Source: Rhodocyclus gracilis (lineage in GTDB: Bacteria; Pseudomonadota; Gammaproteobacteria; Burkholderiales; Rhodocyclaceae). From it: 64,000 bases of DNA. Below the pieces are notes generated by a model, which worked only from the letters and a program-made list of their open reading frames with translations, was not told the DNA's origin and did no database searches. Location of the stretch: NCBI RefSeq assembly GCF_009617575.1, contig NZ_WIXJ01000002.1, forward strand, positions 124,001-188,000. The letters are read 5' to 3'. The position numbers and the translations under genes were made by a program. Each line of letters opens with the position of its first letter. The first letter of the stretch is position 1. This document shows positions 31,716-41,529 of the stretch, piece by piece.

Positions 31716-32225
31716 TCAGGAGAGCGGCGTCGGCGAGGGTTCGGCGACGGTGACAGCACGGGCCATCAGGACTCGCCGCTCCGGCGCGACACTCGCCACC
31801 AGCGGCGCCAAGCCGAGTTTGCGACGCTGACGATCGACAAGATCCGCCAGCGACACGGAATTGAGGTAGTCGTACATCTTGCCGTTGAGCGTCGTCCATA
31901 ACTCGTGGGTCATGCAACGATCCTCGTCGCGGCAATTCTCGAAACCGCCGCACTGCGTCGCGTCGAGGGGTTCATCGACAGCGCGGATGATGTCGGCAAC
32001 GCTCACCTTTTCGAGAGGCCGCGCCAGACAGTAGCCACCTCCCGGACCGCGAACGCTGTCAACCAAGGCGCCCCGGCGCAGCTTGCCGAACAACTGTTCA
32101 AGATACGAAAGGGAAATCTTCTGCCGCTCACTGATACCCGCCAGCGTCACTGGCCCATCGCTGCCATTGAGAGCCAGATCGATCATCGCCGTCACTGCAA
32201 AACGTCCTTTGGTCGTCAGTCTCAT
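31716..32225 (-). CDS. iscR: Fe-S cluster-sensing repressor IscR
   Basis: 169 residues. Rrf2-family regulator that represses isc when it holds a [2Fe-2S] cluster. The N-terminal winged helix begins MRLTTKGRFAVTAMIDLA; cluster ligands Cys92, Cys98, Cys104 and His107 lie in CGGFENCRDEDRCMTH at the same positions as in E. coli. AAGGAG precedes the ATG. An IscR-type operator and a good promoter lie directly upstream. Confidence 0.98.
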   Translation of the reverse strand: MRLTTKGRFAVTAMIDLALNGSDGPVTLAGISERQKISLSYLEQLFGKLRRGALVDSVRGPGGGYCLARPLEKVSVADIIRAVDEPLDATQCGGFENCRDEDRCMTHELWTTLNGKMYDYLNSVSLADLVDRQRRKLGLAPLVASVAPERRVLMARAVTVAEPSPTPLS

Positions 32226-32242
32226 GCCGTCTCCTTCGATCC

Positions 32243-32267
32243 ATACCCGACTCTTCGAGTCAACTAA
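32243..32267 (-). promoter_or_regulatory. Type I IscR binding site before iscR
   Basis: On the minus strand the 25-bp block reads TTAGTTGACT, a 5-bp centre, then AGTCGGGTAT. It matches the E. coli type I consensus (ATASYYGACT-5-AGTCRRSTAT) at all but about four positions. It ends 18 bp before the iscR ATG. A perfect left half-site ATAGTTGACT also occurs at 32296-32305. Confidence 0.75.
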
Positions 32268-32271
32268 GCCA

Positions 32272-32301
32272 ACTATAGTTGAGCGACCGGAAATTAGTCA
32301 A
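32272..32301 (-). promoter_or_regulatory. Sigma70 promoter of the isc operon
   Basis: TTGACT (32296-32301), 18-bp spacer and TATAGT (32272-32277) on the minus strand, the best promoter match in this region. The -35 lies in an IscR half-site and overlaps the end of cysE, and the -10 sits in the palindrome CAACTATAGTTG. Repression by IscR follows naturally from this layout. Confidence 0.7.
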
Positions 32302-33046
32302 CTATTTTGCTCAGGTATTGTGGATCGAAGCGCCCGACAACCGCCAGTTCGTCTTCGATGCTGCCCCCCGCCTCCTCAAGACGGGCGCGGAGAAGCTCAA
32401 TGCGGCGATCTGTTTCAACGGCGTGGTCGAGCAGACCGTGGATCGCCTTGGCCAGTGGATCGTCCTGCGAGGACGCCAGTGCATACGCCGAAAAGCCGAG
32501 CCGGCCGGCTTTCTCTTCACGCTTGTGCGCCTGTTCGCTATCGATGATGCGCGCCGGGTTGCCTACGGCCGTCGCCCCGGCCGGCACATCCTTGATCACC
32601 ACCGCGTTGGAACCGACTTTGGCCCCCGCGCCGATGGTGATGGGGCCGAGCACCTGCGCTCCGGCACCGACGACGACACCGTCGGCGAGTGTCGGATGGC
32701 GCTTGCCCTTGTTCCAGGACGTGCCGCCCAGTGTCACGCCGTGATAGAGCGTCACATCATCGCCAATCACCGCCGTTTCGCCGATGACGACGCCCATCCC
32801 ATGGTCGATGAAAAAGCGCCGGCCAATGGTCGCCCCCGGATGAATCTCGATGCCGGTAAGAAAGCGCCCCCAATGCGAAATGAAGCGCCCCAGCCAAAAG
32901 AGACGGCTCTGCCAACAGGCATGGGCCATGCGGTAAAAAATGACCGCGTGGATTCCGGGGTAACAGGTCAATACCTCCCACGACGAACGAGCCGCGGGAT
33001 CGCGTTCGAAAACGGACCGGATATCTTCACGCAAACGCCTGAACAT
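32294..33046 (-). CDS. cysE: Serine O-acetyltransferase
   Basis: 250 residues. Acetylates serine with acetyl-CoA, the committed step to cysteine, which is also the substrate of IscS. N-terminal helical domain ([21 protein letters not shown] split as [14 protein letters not shown] and RSSWEVL), then left-handed beta-helix hexapeptides with the catalytic His in [18 protein letters not shown] and [14 protein letters not shown]. The start at 33046 begins the conserved N-terminus; the frame is open further up. Its stop codon overlaps the isc promoter, so read-through from cysE into iscR is possible. Confidence 0.95.
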   Translation of the reverse strand: MFRRLREDIRSVFERDPAARSSWEVLTCYPGIHAVIFYRMAHACWQSRLFWLGRFISHWGRFLTGIEIHPGATIGRRFFIDHGMGVVIGETAVIGDDVTLYHGVTLGGTSWNKGKRHPTLADGVVVGAGAQVLGPITIGAGAKVGSNAVVIKDVPAGATAVGNPARIIDSEQAHKREEKAGRLGFSAYALASSQDDPLAKAIHGLLDHAVETDRRIELLRARLEEAGGSIEDELAVVGRFDPQYLSKIVD

Positions 33047-33274
33047 AAAAAAACGAGTCTCCGTCAAAGGAGGAACGAGAGGCATGGCGGCAAAGCGGGC
33101 GAAAGCGGCCAAGAAAAGCCCGCCATCAAAGGCGCAACGCCGCCACCCGAGTGCCATGAAGCGGCGATTCTAGAATGCCCGACTGCCGCGATCAACTTTA
33201 ACGCCCGCCATCCGGCGAGACAGACCGCAGCGAGAGACAGACCGCCGTACAAAACCAGGAGAAAACGCCCCCCG

Positions 33275-34030
33275 TCAGCGCGGCAAGCGCCGCTCAACGG
33301 CGTCGAGAATGCCGCGCAAGATATTCACCTCGTCGCGCTCGAGTCCGGCGCGACCGAAAAGTCGCCGCAGTTTCGGCAGCAAACGTTTAGGCTGACGCGG
33401 ATCGTGAAAGCCGGTATCGATCATGACGCGTTCGAGATGCGCGTAAAAACGCTCGGTTTCGTCGAGCGTCGCCACCGGCGAACTGAAGGGAGTCGTCGGC
33501 GTCACCGTCGGCGGTACGCCGGCGAAGGCCGACAGGCGCAACTCGTAACAAAGCACCTGCACCGCCGCGCCGAGATTGAGCGACGAAAAGTCCGGGGCCG
33601 ACGCAATGTGCGCACAGCGCTGACAGCGTTGCACCTCGGCATTCGACAGCCCGGCGGTTTCGTTACCGAACAACAGGGACACCGGCCCGGCGTCGGCGTG
33701 CGACAGCAGCACGGGCGCCGCCTCGCGCGCCGCCAGCGACGGCGGCCCCAGATCGCGCCGCCGTGCCGTCACGGCCACGGCGAACACCGAACCGGCGAGC
33801 GCCTCGTCAAGATCGGTACACACCTTGGCCGAGGCGAGGATATCGTCGGCCCCTGCGGCCCGCGCGCTGGCTTCGGCGTCGGGAAAGCGCTTTGGATTGA
33901 CCAACACCAGTTGCGACAGGCCCATCGTTTTCATCGCCCGCGCCGCCGCGCCAATGTTGCCGGGATGGCTCGGATGCGACAAAACGACGCGCACGCGCCC
34001 AAGAATATCGGTCGAAATAGTCGAAGTCAC
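33275..34030 (-). CDS. trmJ: tRNA (cytidine/uridine 32-2'-O) methyltransferase TrmJ
   Basis: 251 residues from a GTG; SPOUT-class methyltransferase that modifies position 32 of several tRNAs. The opening VRVVLSHPSHPGNIGAAARAMKTMGL (seen as VRVVLSHPSHPGN plus IGAAARAMKTMGL) and the SAM-binding knot LLFGNETAGLSN and SLNLGAAVQVL are diagnostic. An upstream TTG at 34096 is possible but gives a long leader compared with the family's roughly 245 residues. Divergent from suhB. Confidence 0.93.
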   Translation of the reverse strand: MTSTISTDILGRVRVVLSHPSHPGNIGAAARAMKTMGLSQLVLVNPKRFPDAEASARAAGADDILASAKVCTDLDEALAGSVFAVAVTARRRDLGPPSLAAREAAPVLLSHADAGPVSLLFGNETAGLSNAEVQRCQRCAHIASAPDFSSLNLGAAVQVLCYELRLSAFAGVPPTVTPTTPFSSPVATLDETERFYAHLERVMIDTGFHDPRQPKRLLPKLRRLFGRAGLERDEVNILRGILDAVERRLPR

Positions 34031-34147
34031 AGGAGGATCACGGAAGTCACAAGAGACGGTGCGGGCCGCTTCATATAAAATGCACGGTCCTACCAACGAG
34101 GCCAGACGACGCGGGCGAATTTCTTAAGCCCGACGGGTTCGAAAAAA

Positions 34148-34957
34148 ATGCATCCAGCACTCAACATTGCCATCAAGGCGGCACGACGCGCCAGTCAGAT
34201 CATCAACCGCGCCTCGCAAGACATTGACCGCTTGCAGATCGTGCGTAAACAACAAAGCGATTTCGTCACCGAAGTCGACCGCGCCGCCGAAGCGGCGATC
34301 ATCGAAACCCTGCGCGAAGCCTATCCGGAGCACGCGATTCTAGCAGAAGAGTCCGGCCACTCCGCCGGCCGCGCCGGCGAGAGCGAGTTCGAGTGGATCA
34401 TCGATCCGCTCGACGGCACGACCAACTTCATCCACGGCGTGCCGCAATACGCGGTCTCGATCGCCCTGCGCCATCGTGGCCAACTGACGCAGGCGGTGGT
34501 CTACGACACCGTGCGCAATGAGCTGTTTGCGGCCAGCAAGGGCGGCGGCGCCTTCCTCAATGACCGCCGCATCCGCGTTTCGCGTTGCCTGCGTCTTGAC
34601 GAAGCGCTCATCGGCACCGGCTTCCCCTACCGTTCCTTTCAGCACGCCGACGCTTATCTCGGCATCTTCCGCGAACTGATGCAAAAGACGGCGGGCATGC
34701 GCCGTCCGGGCGCGGCCTCGCTGGATCTTGCATGGGTCGCCTGTGGCCGGCTCGACGGTTTCTGGGAATTCGGCCTGTCGCCGTGGGATATGGCAGGCGG
34801 CGCGCTGCTGATCTCCGAAGCCGGCGGCCTTGTCAGCGACCTCGCGGGCGAGCCGAACTACCTCGACACCGGCAACCTCGTCGCCGGTAACCCCAAGGTC
34901 TTCTCGCAACTGCTGCAAATCGTGACGCCCTTCCGCTCAGCGGCGCTGCCAGCCTGA
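34148..34957 (+). CDS. suhB: Inositol monophosphatase family protein SuhB
   Basis: 269 residues. Mg-dependent, Li-sensitive phosphatase fold; E. coli SuhB also takes part in rRNA transcription antitermination. Metal-binding motifs are [17 protein letters not shown] and [15 protein letters not shown]. Starts right after the divergent region with trmJ; trmJ-suhB is a common betaproteobacterial pair. Confidence 0.95.
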   Translation: MHPALNIAIKAARRASQIINRASQDIDRLQIVRKQQSDFVTEVDRAAEAAIIETLREAYPEHAILAEESGHSAGRAGESEFEWIIDPLDGTTNFIHGVPQYAVSIALRHRGQLTQAVVYDTVRNELFAASKGGGAFLNDRRIRVSRCLRLDEALIGTGFPYRSFQHADAYLGIFRELMQKTAGMRRPGAASLDLAWVACGRLDGFWEFGLSPWDMAGGALLISEAGGLVSDLAGEPNYLDTGNLVAGNPKVFSQLLQIVTPFRSAALPA

Positions 34958-35009
34958 CACCGATTCACCGCCCTGAAGCTTGGCCCGACACGGGCTGCGG
35001 AGCGTAGCC

Positions 35010-37604
35010 ATGATCGTCACCGACACACATCAGGATGCGCCCGCAGCGGATTTTCCGATTATCGGCATCGGCGGCTCGGCGGGCGGACTGGAAGCATTCG
35101 AGCAGTTTCTCAAGGCCGTGCCGGCTTCTTCCGGTGCGGCCTTTGTCATCATCCAGCACCTTGATCCCACCCGCGAAGGGGTGGTCCCGGAAATCCTGCG
35201 CCGCTCGACGCCCATGCCGGTACTGGAAGCCCAGGACCGCATGGTGGTCCTCGCCGACCACGTTTACGTCATCCCTCCCAACAAGGACATGGCGCTCGAA
35301 CAGGGAACGCTGCGCCTCTTCGCTCCGGCGGAACGGCGCGGCATGCGTCTGCCGATCAACTTCTTTTTCGCGGCGCTGACGCGGGAACGTCAGCGCCGTG
35401 CCATCGGCGTCGTGCTCTCCGGCATGGGCAGCGACGGCACACAAGGACTCAAGCTGATTCGCGAAGCGGGCGGTCTGACGCTGGCCCAGGAGCCACGCAC
35501 GGCGCGCTTTGACAGCATGCCGCGCAGCGCCATCGACGGTGGCGCGGTCGACATCGTTGCCTCCGCCGGCGAACTGCCCGGCCGCATTCTCACCTACCTG
35601 CTCCACCTGCCGGTGAGCGCAAAGAATGCTGCCGTCAGCGAAGATCTCGTGCATAGCGCACTGGAACGCGTCCTGATCCAGCTGCGCAACCGCACCGGGC
35701 ACGATTTCTCACAGTACAAGAAAAGCACGGTCTATCGGCGCATCGAGCGCCGGATGGCGATCCACCATATCGACGGGATAAACACCTACGTCGCGCTGAT
35801 GCGCGACAACCCGCAAGAAATCGACCTGCTCTTCAAGGAACTGCTGATCGGCGTGACGCACTTCTTCCGCGACCCGGCGGTCTGGGAACACATGACGGAA
35901 GACGTCATCCCGCAATTGCTCAACGCCCATCCGGAAGGCCGCGCTCTGCGCGCCTGGACGCCCGGCTGCTCGACCGGCGAGGAAGCCTACTCGCTGGCCA
36001 TCGCCTTCCGCGAGTGCATTGAGCGAATCAAGCCCGTCGGCAACTACTCCCTGCAGATTTTCGCCACCGATCTTGACCCCGAGTCGATCGAGCGCGCACG
36101 ACAAGGCTATTACCCGTCGAGCATTGCGGCCGACCTGCCGCCGGAACGCCTGGCGCGCTTCTTCATCGCCGACGGCAACGGCTATCGGGTGATCAAGGAA
36201 ATCCGCGAAATGGTGATTTTCGCGGTGCAGAACATCATCATGGACCCGCCGTTCACCAAGCTCGACTTGCTGACCTGCCGCAACCTGATGATTTACTTCA
36301 CCGGCGAACTGCAAGAAAAGCTGATTCCGCTGTTTCACTACAGTCTGGTGGCGAACGGTGTCCTGCTGCTCGGCAGCGCCGAAACGATTGGCCGCTACAG
36401 CGAGCTGTTTTCGCCGACACACCACAAATTCCGCCTCTTCAAGCGCCTCGAAACCACAACACGATCCTCCGCCATCGAATTCCCGACCCGTATGCAACCC
36501 ACTCCGGACAATAGCGACGAGCTGCGCCAGCCTGCGCTGGCCCCCAACCTGCAATCGCTCGCCGAACAGGTCGTGCTGAAACACTTCACGCCGGCCGCCG
36601 TTCTGGTCAACGACCATGGCGATATCGTCTTCATCAGCGGTCGCACCGGCAAATACCTCGAACCCGCCGCCGGCAAGGCGGATTGGAACATTCACTCGAT
36701 GGCCCGCGAAGGGCTCGACCGCGCCCTGCGCCGGGCGATGGGCGAGGCCATCGCCAGTGGCAAGCCCGTGACGGCTGATGACGTCACTGTCGACACCGAT
36801 GCCGGCAACCAGCTCATCACGCTCGTCGTACGTCCGCTCGACGAGCCGCTCCCCTTGCGCGGCATGCTGATGGTCGCCTTTTTTGACGAGCGCGCGCGCC
36901 TCGATAATCCGCCGCGCAAAAAACGCCGCGGCAGCGCGCCACAAGCGGTGGAATCAGACGAAATCGAGCGGATCACGGCGCGCGCACGCGCCGAAGTCCG
37001 CGCCATTCGCGACGAAATGCAGATCTCGCAGGAAGAACTCAAGTCGGCGAATGAAGAGTTGCAGTCGACCAACGAGGAATTGCAATCGACCAACGAGGAA
37101 CTCACCACGTCCAAGGAGGAAATGCAGTCGCTCAACGAAGAATTGCAGACGGTCAACGCCGAGTTGCAATCGAAGGTCGACGATCTGTCGCGCGCCAACG
37201 ACGACATGAACAACCTCCTCAACAGCACCGACATCGCCACCGTCTTTCTCGACAACGCGATGAACGTGCGCCGCTTCACCAGCGCCGCCACGCGCATTAT
37301 CAAGCTGATCCCCGGCGACGTCGGGCGCCCGCTCTCCGACATCGCCAGCGAACTGGAGTACGGCGACCTGCAAGAAGACGCCCGCGAAGTGCTGCGCACG
37401 CTGGTGTTCTCCGAAAAGCAGGTGCCGGCGCGCAACGAACGCTGGTTCTCGGTGCGAATCATGCCCTACCGCACCCTCGAAAACGTCATCGACGGCGTCG
37501 TCATCACCTTCGCCGACATCACCAAAACCAAGCGCCTCGAAGAAGAGCTGCGCAGACTCCTGGCGCAAGGCAGCGCCGACGCCGCCCAAAACCACGGCGC
37601 CTGA
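35010..37604 (+). CDS. CheB-CheR fusion with signalling coiled coil and PAS domain
   Basis: 864 residues. N-terminal CheB methylesterase (triad Ser23 in GGSAGG, His50 in IIQHLDP, Asp142 in SGMGSDG), then CheR methyltransferase (about 205-480; WTPGCSTGEEAYSLAI SAM site given as WTPGCSTGEEAY, and DLLTCRNLMIYF), a roughly 70-residue coiled coil of repeating xxNEELQST heptads, and a PAS domain (about 740-845). The CheB part lacks a receiver domain and no kinase follows the PAS. GGAG precedes the ATG at 35010; the frame is open to 34980. No che operon is nearby, so this is an orphan, perhaps acting on a non-chemotaxis pathway. Confidence 0.93.
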   Translation: MIVTDTHQDAPAADFPIIGIGGSAGGLEAFEQFLKAVPASSGAAFVIIQHLDPTREGVVPEILRRSTPMPVLEAQDRMVVLADHVYVIPPNKDMALEQGTLRLFAPAERRGMRLPINFFFAALTRERQRRAIGVVLSGMGSDGTQGLKLIREAGGLTLAQEPRTARFDSMPRSAIDGGAVDIVASAGELPGRILTYLLHLPVSAKNAAVSEDLVHSALERVLIQLRNRTGHDFSQYKKSTVYRRIERRMAIHHIDGINTYVALMRDNPQEIDLLFKELLIGVTHFFRDPAVWEHMTEDVIPQLLNAHPEGRALRAWTPGCSTGEEAYSLAIAFRECIERIKPVGNYSLQIFATDLDPESIERARQGYYPSSIAADLPPERLARFFIADGNGYRVIKEIREMVIFAVQNIIMDPPFTKLDLLTCRNLMIYFTGELQEKLIPLFHYSLVANGVLLLGSAETIGRYSELFSPTHHKFRLFKRLETTTRSSAIEFPTRMQPTPDNSDELRQPALAPNLQSLAEQVVLKHFTPAAVLVNDHGDIVFISGRTGKYLEPAAGKADWNIHSMAREGLDRALRRAMGEAIASGKPVTADDVTVDTDAGNQLITLVVRPLDEPLPLRGMLMVAFFDERARLDNPPRKKRRGSAPQAVESDEIERITARARAEVRAIRDEMQISQEELKSANEELQSTNEELQSTNEELTTSKEEMQSLNEELQTVNAELQSKVDDLSRANDDMNNLLNSTDIATVFLDNAMNVRRFTSAATRIIKLIPGDVGRPLSDIASELEYGDLQEDAREVLRTLVFSEKQVPARNERWFSVRIMPYRTLENVIDGVVITFADITKTKRLEEELRRLLAQGSADAAQNHGA

Positions 37605-37636
37605 CGCAGAAGCGAACAGCCCACACCTAAACACCT

Positions 37637-40279
37637 ATGACGGACCACCTCGCAACGACCGTAAGCGACGACGAACTCGCCCGCCACACACCGATGATGC
37701 AGCAGTACCTGCGTCTGAAAGCGCAGCATCCGAACACCCTGCTCCTCTACCGGATGGGCGACTTCTACGAGCTTTTTTTTGAAGACGCCGAAAAAGTCGC
37801 CCGCCTGCTCGACATCACACTCACCTCTCGCGGGCAATCGGCAGGGCGGCCGATCCCCATGGCTGGCGTGCCCTACCACTCGCTGGAGCCGTATCTGGCA
37901 CGGCTCGTCAAACTCGGCGAGTCGGCCGCCATTTGCGAACAGATCGGCGATCCGGCGACGAGCAAAGGCCCGGTCGAACGCGCCGTCATGCGCATCGTCA
38001 CACCGGGCACGCTCACCGACGCGGCCCTGCTCGACGAGAAGCGCGACACACTCCTGCTTTCGCTCACCACCGACCGCCGCCTCGCCGGGCTGGCCTGGCT
38101 CAACCTTGCCAGCGGCGAATTCCGCGTCAGCGAGGTCGCCGTCGAACAACTGCCAGCGACACTCGAACGTATCCGCCCGGCAGAAATCATCCTGCCCGAC
38201 AGCCTCACCGCGCCCGTCTGCGAAGGCGCCGCTTTCACCCGCCGCCCCGACTGGCACTTCGACGCCGCCACGGCAACGCGCGAGTTGTGCGCGCATTTCG
38301 CCACTGCCTCGCTGGATGGCTTTGCTGCCGAGCAGTTGCGGCCAGCGCTCGCCGCCGCCGGAGCACTGCTCCGCTACGCCCAGGCAACGCAGGCGCGCGC
38401 CTTGCCGCACGTACGCGCCTTGCGCGTCGAATCTGACGACACCTACCTTGGCCTCGACGCGTCAACGCGCCGCAATCTGGAGCTGACCGAAACCCTGCGC
38501 GGGCAAGCGGCGCCGACGCTCTACTCCCTGCTCGACGTCTGTGTCACAGCGATGGGATCGCGCTGCCTGCGCCACGCGCTGCATCACCCCTGGCGGACAA
38601 CGACGATCCCCGCCGCCCGCCACGAAGCCGTCGAATCGCTGCTCGACGATGGCGCTCGCCCGCTGCGTGCCGTACGCCGTGCCCTCAACGGCATTGCCGA
38701 TATCGAGCGCATCGGCGGGCGCATCGCCCTCTTTTCGGCGCGGCCCCGCGATCTTTCCAGTCTGCGCGACAGTCTGGCGCGACTCCCCGAACTACAGGCA
38801 CCGCTCAGCGCCAGCGAAGCGCCGCTGCTGCAAAGCATTCACGCCGACCTGCACCCACCGCTCGCCGCGCTCGATCTGCTCACGCGCGCCATTGCCCCGG
38901 AACCGGCGGCGATGGTCCGCGACGGTGGCGTCATCGCGACCGGCTACGACGCCGAACTCGACGAACTGCGTGCCATCAACGACGACTGCGGCGCCTTCCT
39001 CATGGCACTGGAAGCGCGCGAACGTGAGCGTACCGGGATCGCCACCCTCAAGGTCGAATACAACCGCGTGCATGGCTTCTACATCGAACTGTCGAAAGCC
39101 AACGCCGACCGCGCCCCGGACGACTACCGCCGCCGGCAGACGCTGAAGAACGCCGAACGCTACATCACGCCGGAGCTGAAAGCTTTCGAAGACAAGGCCC
39201 TCTCGGCGCAGGACCGCGCACTGGCGCGCGAAAAACTGCTGTTCGAGGAAATCCTTGGCGCCCTGCAAGGCGAGTTGCCAATACTCTCGAAGATCGCCGC
39301 CGCCGTCGCGCACTTGGACATGCTGACCGCCTTCGCCGATATCGCGACGACGCACAACTACGCCCGGCCACGCTTTACCGAAACACCGGGTCTCTGGATC
39401 GAAGGCGGACGTCACCCGGTAGTCGAAAGTCAGCTCGCCGATGGCAAGCCCTTCATCGCCAACGACCTCAGCTTCGACGACACGCGCCGCCTCCTGCTGG
39501 TCACCGGGCCGAACATGGGCGGCAAATCCACCTACATGCGGCAGAACGCGCTGATCGCCCTGCTCGCCCATATCGGCAGCTTTGTGCCGGCAACGCGCGC
39601 CCTGCTCGGGCCGCTCGACCGCATCTTCACGCGCATCGGCGCCGCTGACGATCTCGCATCCGGCCGCTCGACCTTCATGGTCGAAATGACGGAAGCCGCC
39701 GCCATCCTGCACCACGCCACCGACAGGAGCCTCGTGCTGATGGACGAGATCGGTCGCGGCACGTCGACCTTCGACGGCATGGCGCTCGCCGGCGCAATTT
39801 GCCGCCGCCTGCTCGAAAAGAACCGTTGCCTGACGCTCTTTGCCACGCACTATTTCGAGCTGACCCTGCTCGCCAACGAATACCCGCAACTCGCCAACGT
39901 CCACCTCGACGCGGTGGAACACGGCCACGGCATCGTTTTCCTCCACTCCGTCGAGGAAGGGCCGGCCAATCAGAGCTACGGCATCCAGGTCGCCGCGCTC
40001 GCCGGCATCCCCGCACCCGTGCTGCGCGCCGCACGCCGCCAGCTCCGCGAATTCGAGGAGCGCGCCGCCGCCAACCCGCTCTACAACTCGCTGCAACCGG
40101 ATTTGTTCAGTGCTGGCGCCAGTATCGACGAGGGCTTCGACAACGCGCCGGAAGCCCCGGCACCCCTGCACCCGGCGCTGGAACGACTGGCACAGACCGA
40201 TCCCGACGTGCTCACGCCACGCCAGGCCCTCGACGCCCTCTACGCCTTGAAAGCCCTGCTCGGCCCCAGCGACGCCTGA
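37637..40279 (+). CDS. mutS: DNA mismatch repair ATPase MutS
   Basis: 880 residues. Recognises mismatches and starts MutHL-type or MutL-endonuclease repair. The mismatch-binding Phe-x-Glu is in [10 protein letters not shown] near the N-terminus; Walker [10 protein letters not shown] is at about residue 624, Walker [13 protein letters not shown] follows and the signature FATHYFEL is intact. It starts 32 bp after the CheB-CheR stop. The last residues ([14 protein letters not shown]) resemble the MutS C-terminal tetramerisation helix. Confidence 0.98.
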   Translation: MTDHLATTVSDDELARHTPMMQQYLRLKAQHPNTLLLYRMGDFYELFFEDAEKVARLLDITLTSRGQSAGRPIPMAGVPYHSLEPYLARLVKLGESAAICEQIGDPATSKGPVERAVMRIVTPGTLTDAALLDEKRDTLLLSLTTDRRLAGLAWLNLASGEFRVSEVAVEQLPATLERIRPAEIILPDSLTAPVCEGAAFTRRPDWHFDAATATRELCAHFATASLDGFAAEQLRPALAAAGALLRYAQATQARALPHVRALRVESDDTYLGLDASTRRNLELTETLRGQAAPTLYSLLDVCVTAMGSRCLRHALHHPWRTTTIPAARHEAVESLLDDGARPLRAVRRALNGIADIERIGGRIALFSARPRDLSSLRDSLARLPELQAPLSASEAPLLQSIHADLHPPLAALDLLTRAIAPEPAAMVRDGGVIATGYDAELDELRAINDDCGAFLMALEARERERTGIATLKVEYNRVHGFYIELSKANADRAPDDYRRRQTLKNAERYITPELKAFEDKALSAQDRALAREKLLFEEILGALQGELPILSKIAAAVAHLDMLTAFADIATTHNYARPRFTETPGLWIEGGRHPVVESQLADGKPFIANDLSFDDTRRLLLVTGPNMGGKSTYMRQNALIALLAHIGSFVPATRALLGPLDRIFTRIGAADDLASGRSTFMVEMTEAAAILHHATDRSLVLMDEIGRGTSTFDGMALAGAICRRLLEKNRCLTLFATHYFELTLLANEYPQLANVHLDAVEHGHGIVFLHSVEEGPANQSYGIQVAALAGIPAPVLRAARRQLREFEERAAANPLYNSLQPDLFSAGASIDEGFDNAPEAPAPLHPALERLAQTDPDVLTPRQALDALYALKALLGPSDA

Positions 40280-40355
40280 GGCGAGACCTTCTCCCCGCTT
40301 GCGCTCGCGGCGCAAGGCCGCCGCCCACCACGAGCGGTGACCGCAAGACGCCCAT

Positions 40356-40389
40356 AAAAAAACCGGCGCCCCCGCCAAGGAGGCGCCGG
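40356..40389 (-). terminator. Intrinsic terminator after slyD
   Basis: Read on the minus strand, CCGGCGCC and GGCGCCGG (40363-40370 with 40382-40389) form an 8-bp GC stem with an 11-nt loop, followed by seven T (40356-40362). It lies 30 bp after the slyD stop and faces the end of mutS. Confidence 0.9.
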
Positions 40390-40418
40390 CTCGGCGCTGA
40401 TCGCTGTCGGGCAGCCAA

Positions 40419-40910
40419 TCAGTCTTCGTCAGCCTCTTCGTCGTCGATGCCGCCGCGTTCGATCTCGGCAGCACTGGCGGGACGAACCGCCGTCACCGTG
40501 CAGGTAAATACCAGCGCCATGCCGGCCAGCGGGTGATTGCCATCGAGGACGACTTTATCGGCGGCGATTTCGGTCACGCGATAAATCTGGAAGTCGTCTT
40601 CGTCAGAGGCTTCCGGCGCTCCTTCAAACTGCATGCCGACCTGCAATTCCTTAGGGAAGGCGTCGCGCGGCTCGATCTGGATGAGCTCGGCGTCGTATTC
40701 GCCAAACGCGTCGGCCGGCTGCATCTTCACCGTCACCGACTCGCCGACCTTCTTGCCGTGGATCGCTTCTTCGATCATCGGGAAAACATCGTCGTAACCA
40801 CCGTGCAGATAGACGATGGGATCTTCGCCTGCATCGACCAGCACGCCATCGGGATCGGTCACGTTGTAGTCGAGGGTAACGACCGTGTTCTTTGCTACTG
40901 TCATGTTCAT
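40419..40910 (-). CDS. slyD: FKBP-type peptidyl-prolyl isomerase, SlyD-like
   Basis: 163 residues. Starts VAKNTVVTLDYNVTDPDG, then YLHGGYDDVFPMIEEAIHGKKVGE, here cited as YLHGGYDDVFPM and EEAIHGKKVGE, typical of SlyD: an FKBP domain interrupted by an insert-in-flap chaperone domain (about 75-125). The C-terminal tail is acidic (DDEEADED) and lacks the His/Cys-rich metal-binding tail of E. coli SlyD, so it is nearer the short SlyD/FkpB-like forms. Its ATG overlaps the bcp stop (ATGA). Confidence 0.9.
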   Translation of the reverse strand: MNMTVAKNTVVTLDYNVTDPDGVLVDAGEDPIVYLHGGYDDVFPMIEEAIHGKKVGESVTVKMQPADAFGEYDAELIQIEPRDAFPKELQVGMQFEGAPEASDEDDFQIYRVTEIAADKVVLDGNHPLAGMALVFTCTVTAVRPASAAEIERGGIDDEEADED

Positions 40911-41377
40911 GAATCGAGTTCCTTAACTACGCGGAGCATTTCGAGCGCGTGGCCCTTGGCGTTGACGCCATAGAGTGCCAGCCTGACGACGCCCTGTTTA
41001 TCGATGACGAAAGTCGAGCGAACGATGCCGTGTTTCTTTTCACCGTCGACCTCTTTCGCCTGCCAAACGCCGTACTGCCGGCAGATTGTTCCATCAACGT
41101 CAGCAAGGAGACGCACTGCGATGCCGTGTTTGTCGCGAAACTCGGCGTGACGCAGACAATCGTCCCGGCTAACGCCGAGAATGCAACAGTCGAGGCGCGC
41201 AAACGCCTCTTCGTGATCTGAAAAATCGGTCGCCTGCAAGGTGCATGAAGGCGTGTTGTCCCGAGGGTAAAAATACAGGAGCACACGCCGGCTTCCACGA
41301 AATGCAGCCAGATCGACGGCTTCCATATCAGCATCGGGAAGCACGAAGGTCGGCGCCATCTGGCCTGGTTTCAGCAT
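40907..41377 (-). CDS. bcp: Thioredoxin-dependent peroxiredoxin, Bcp/PrxQ type
   Basis: 156 residues. Reduces hydroperoxides. The peroxidatic Cys is in FYPRDNTPSCTLQA (Cys46); the usual PrxQ motif is TPGCT, here TPSCT. A second Cys pair (DCC, about 63-65) and CLRH are present, but the PrxQ resolving Cys five residues after the first is replaced (TLQAT), so it may work as a 1-Cys or atypical enzyme. It overlaps slyD by ATGA. Confidence 0.92.
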   Translation of the reverse strand: MLKPGQMAPTFVLPDADMEAVDLAAFRGSRRVLLYFYPRDNTPSCTLQATDFSDHEEAFARLDCCILGVSRDDCLRHAEFRDKHGIAVRLLADVDGTICRQYGVWQAKEVDGEKKHGIVRSTFVIDKQGVVRLALYGVNAKGHALEMLRVVKELDS

Positions 41378-41397
41378 GCGGACTCCTCAAGGACGCA

Positions 41398-41421
41398 TCC
41401 CGATTCGGACGGCAATCGGGA
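41398..41421 (-). other. Hairpin in the bcp leader
   Basis: TCCCGATT (41398-41405) pairs with AATCGGGA (41414-41421), an 8-bp perfect stem with an 8-nt loop, 20 bp before the bcp start. No T-run on either side. Possibly an mRNA structure or an operator. Confidence 0.4.
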
Positions 41422-41529
41422 CGGCCTGATTCTAACCAAGGCAAGCCGCACTGACCACTACACGCCGATGAAAAACCAACACTCGCCATGGATAAAACCG
41501 GGAGGCGACAAAGACGCCGGAAATACAGG

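Noticed and set aside
24494-33046. One operon running from cysE through isc into lexA
   Set aside because: lexA has its own LexA box and start region after iscX; no evidence of read-through, and the isc promoter lies inside cysE's end.
34128-34150. GGGTTCGAA resembling a tRNA T-arm
   Set aside because: No acceptor, D-arm or anticodon arm can be folded around it; it overlaps the suhB start region.
37030-37190. Periodic repeats resembling a CRISPR-like array
   Set aside because: They are coding heptads (NEELQST) of the CheB-CheR coiled coil, without constant spacers.
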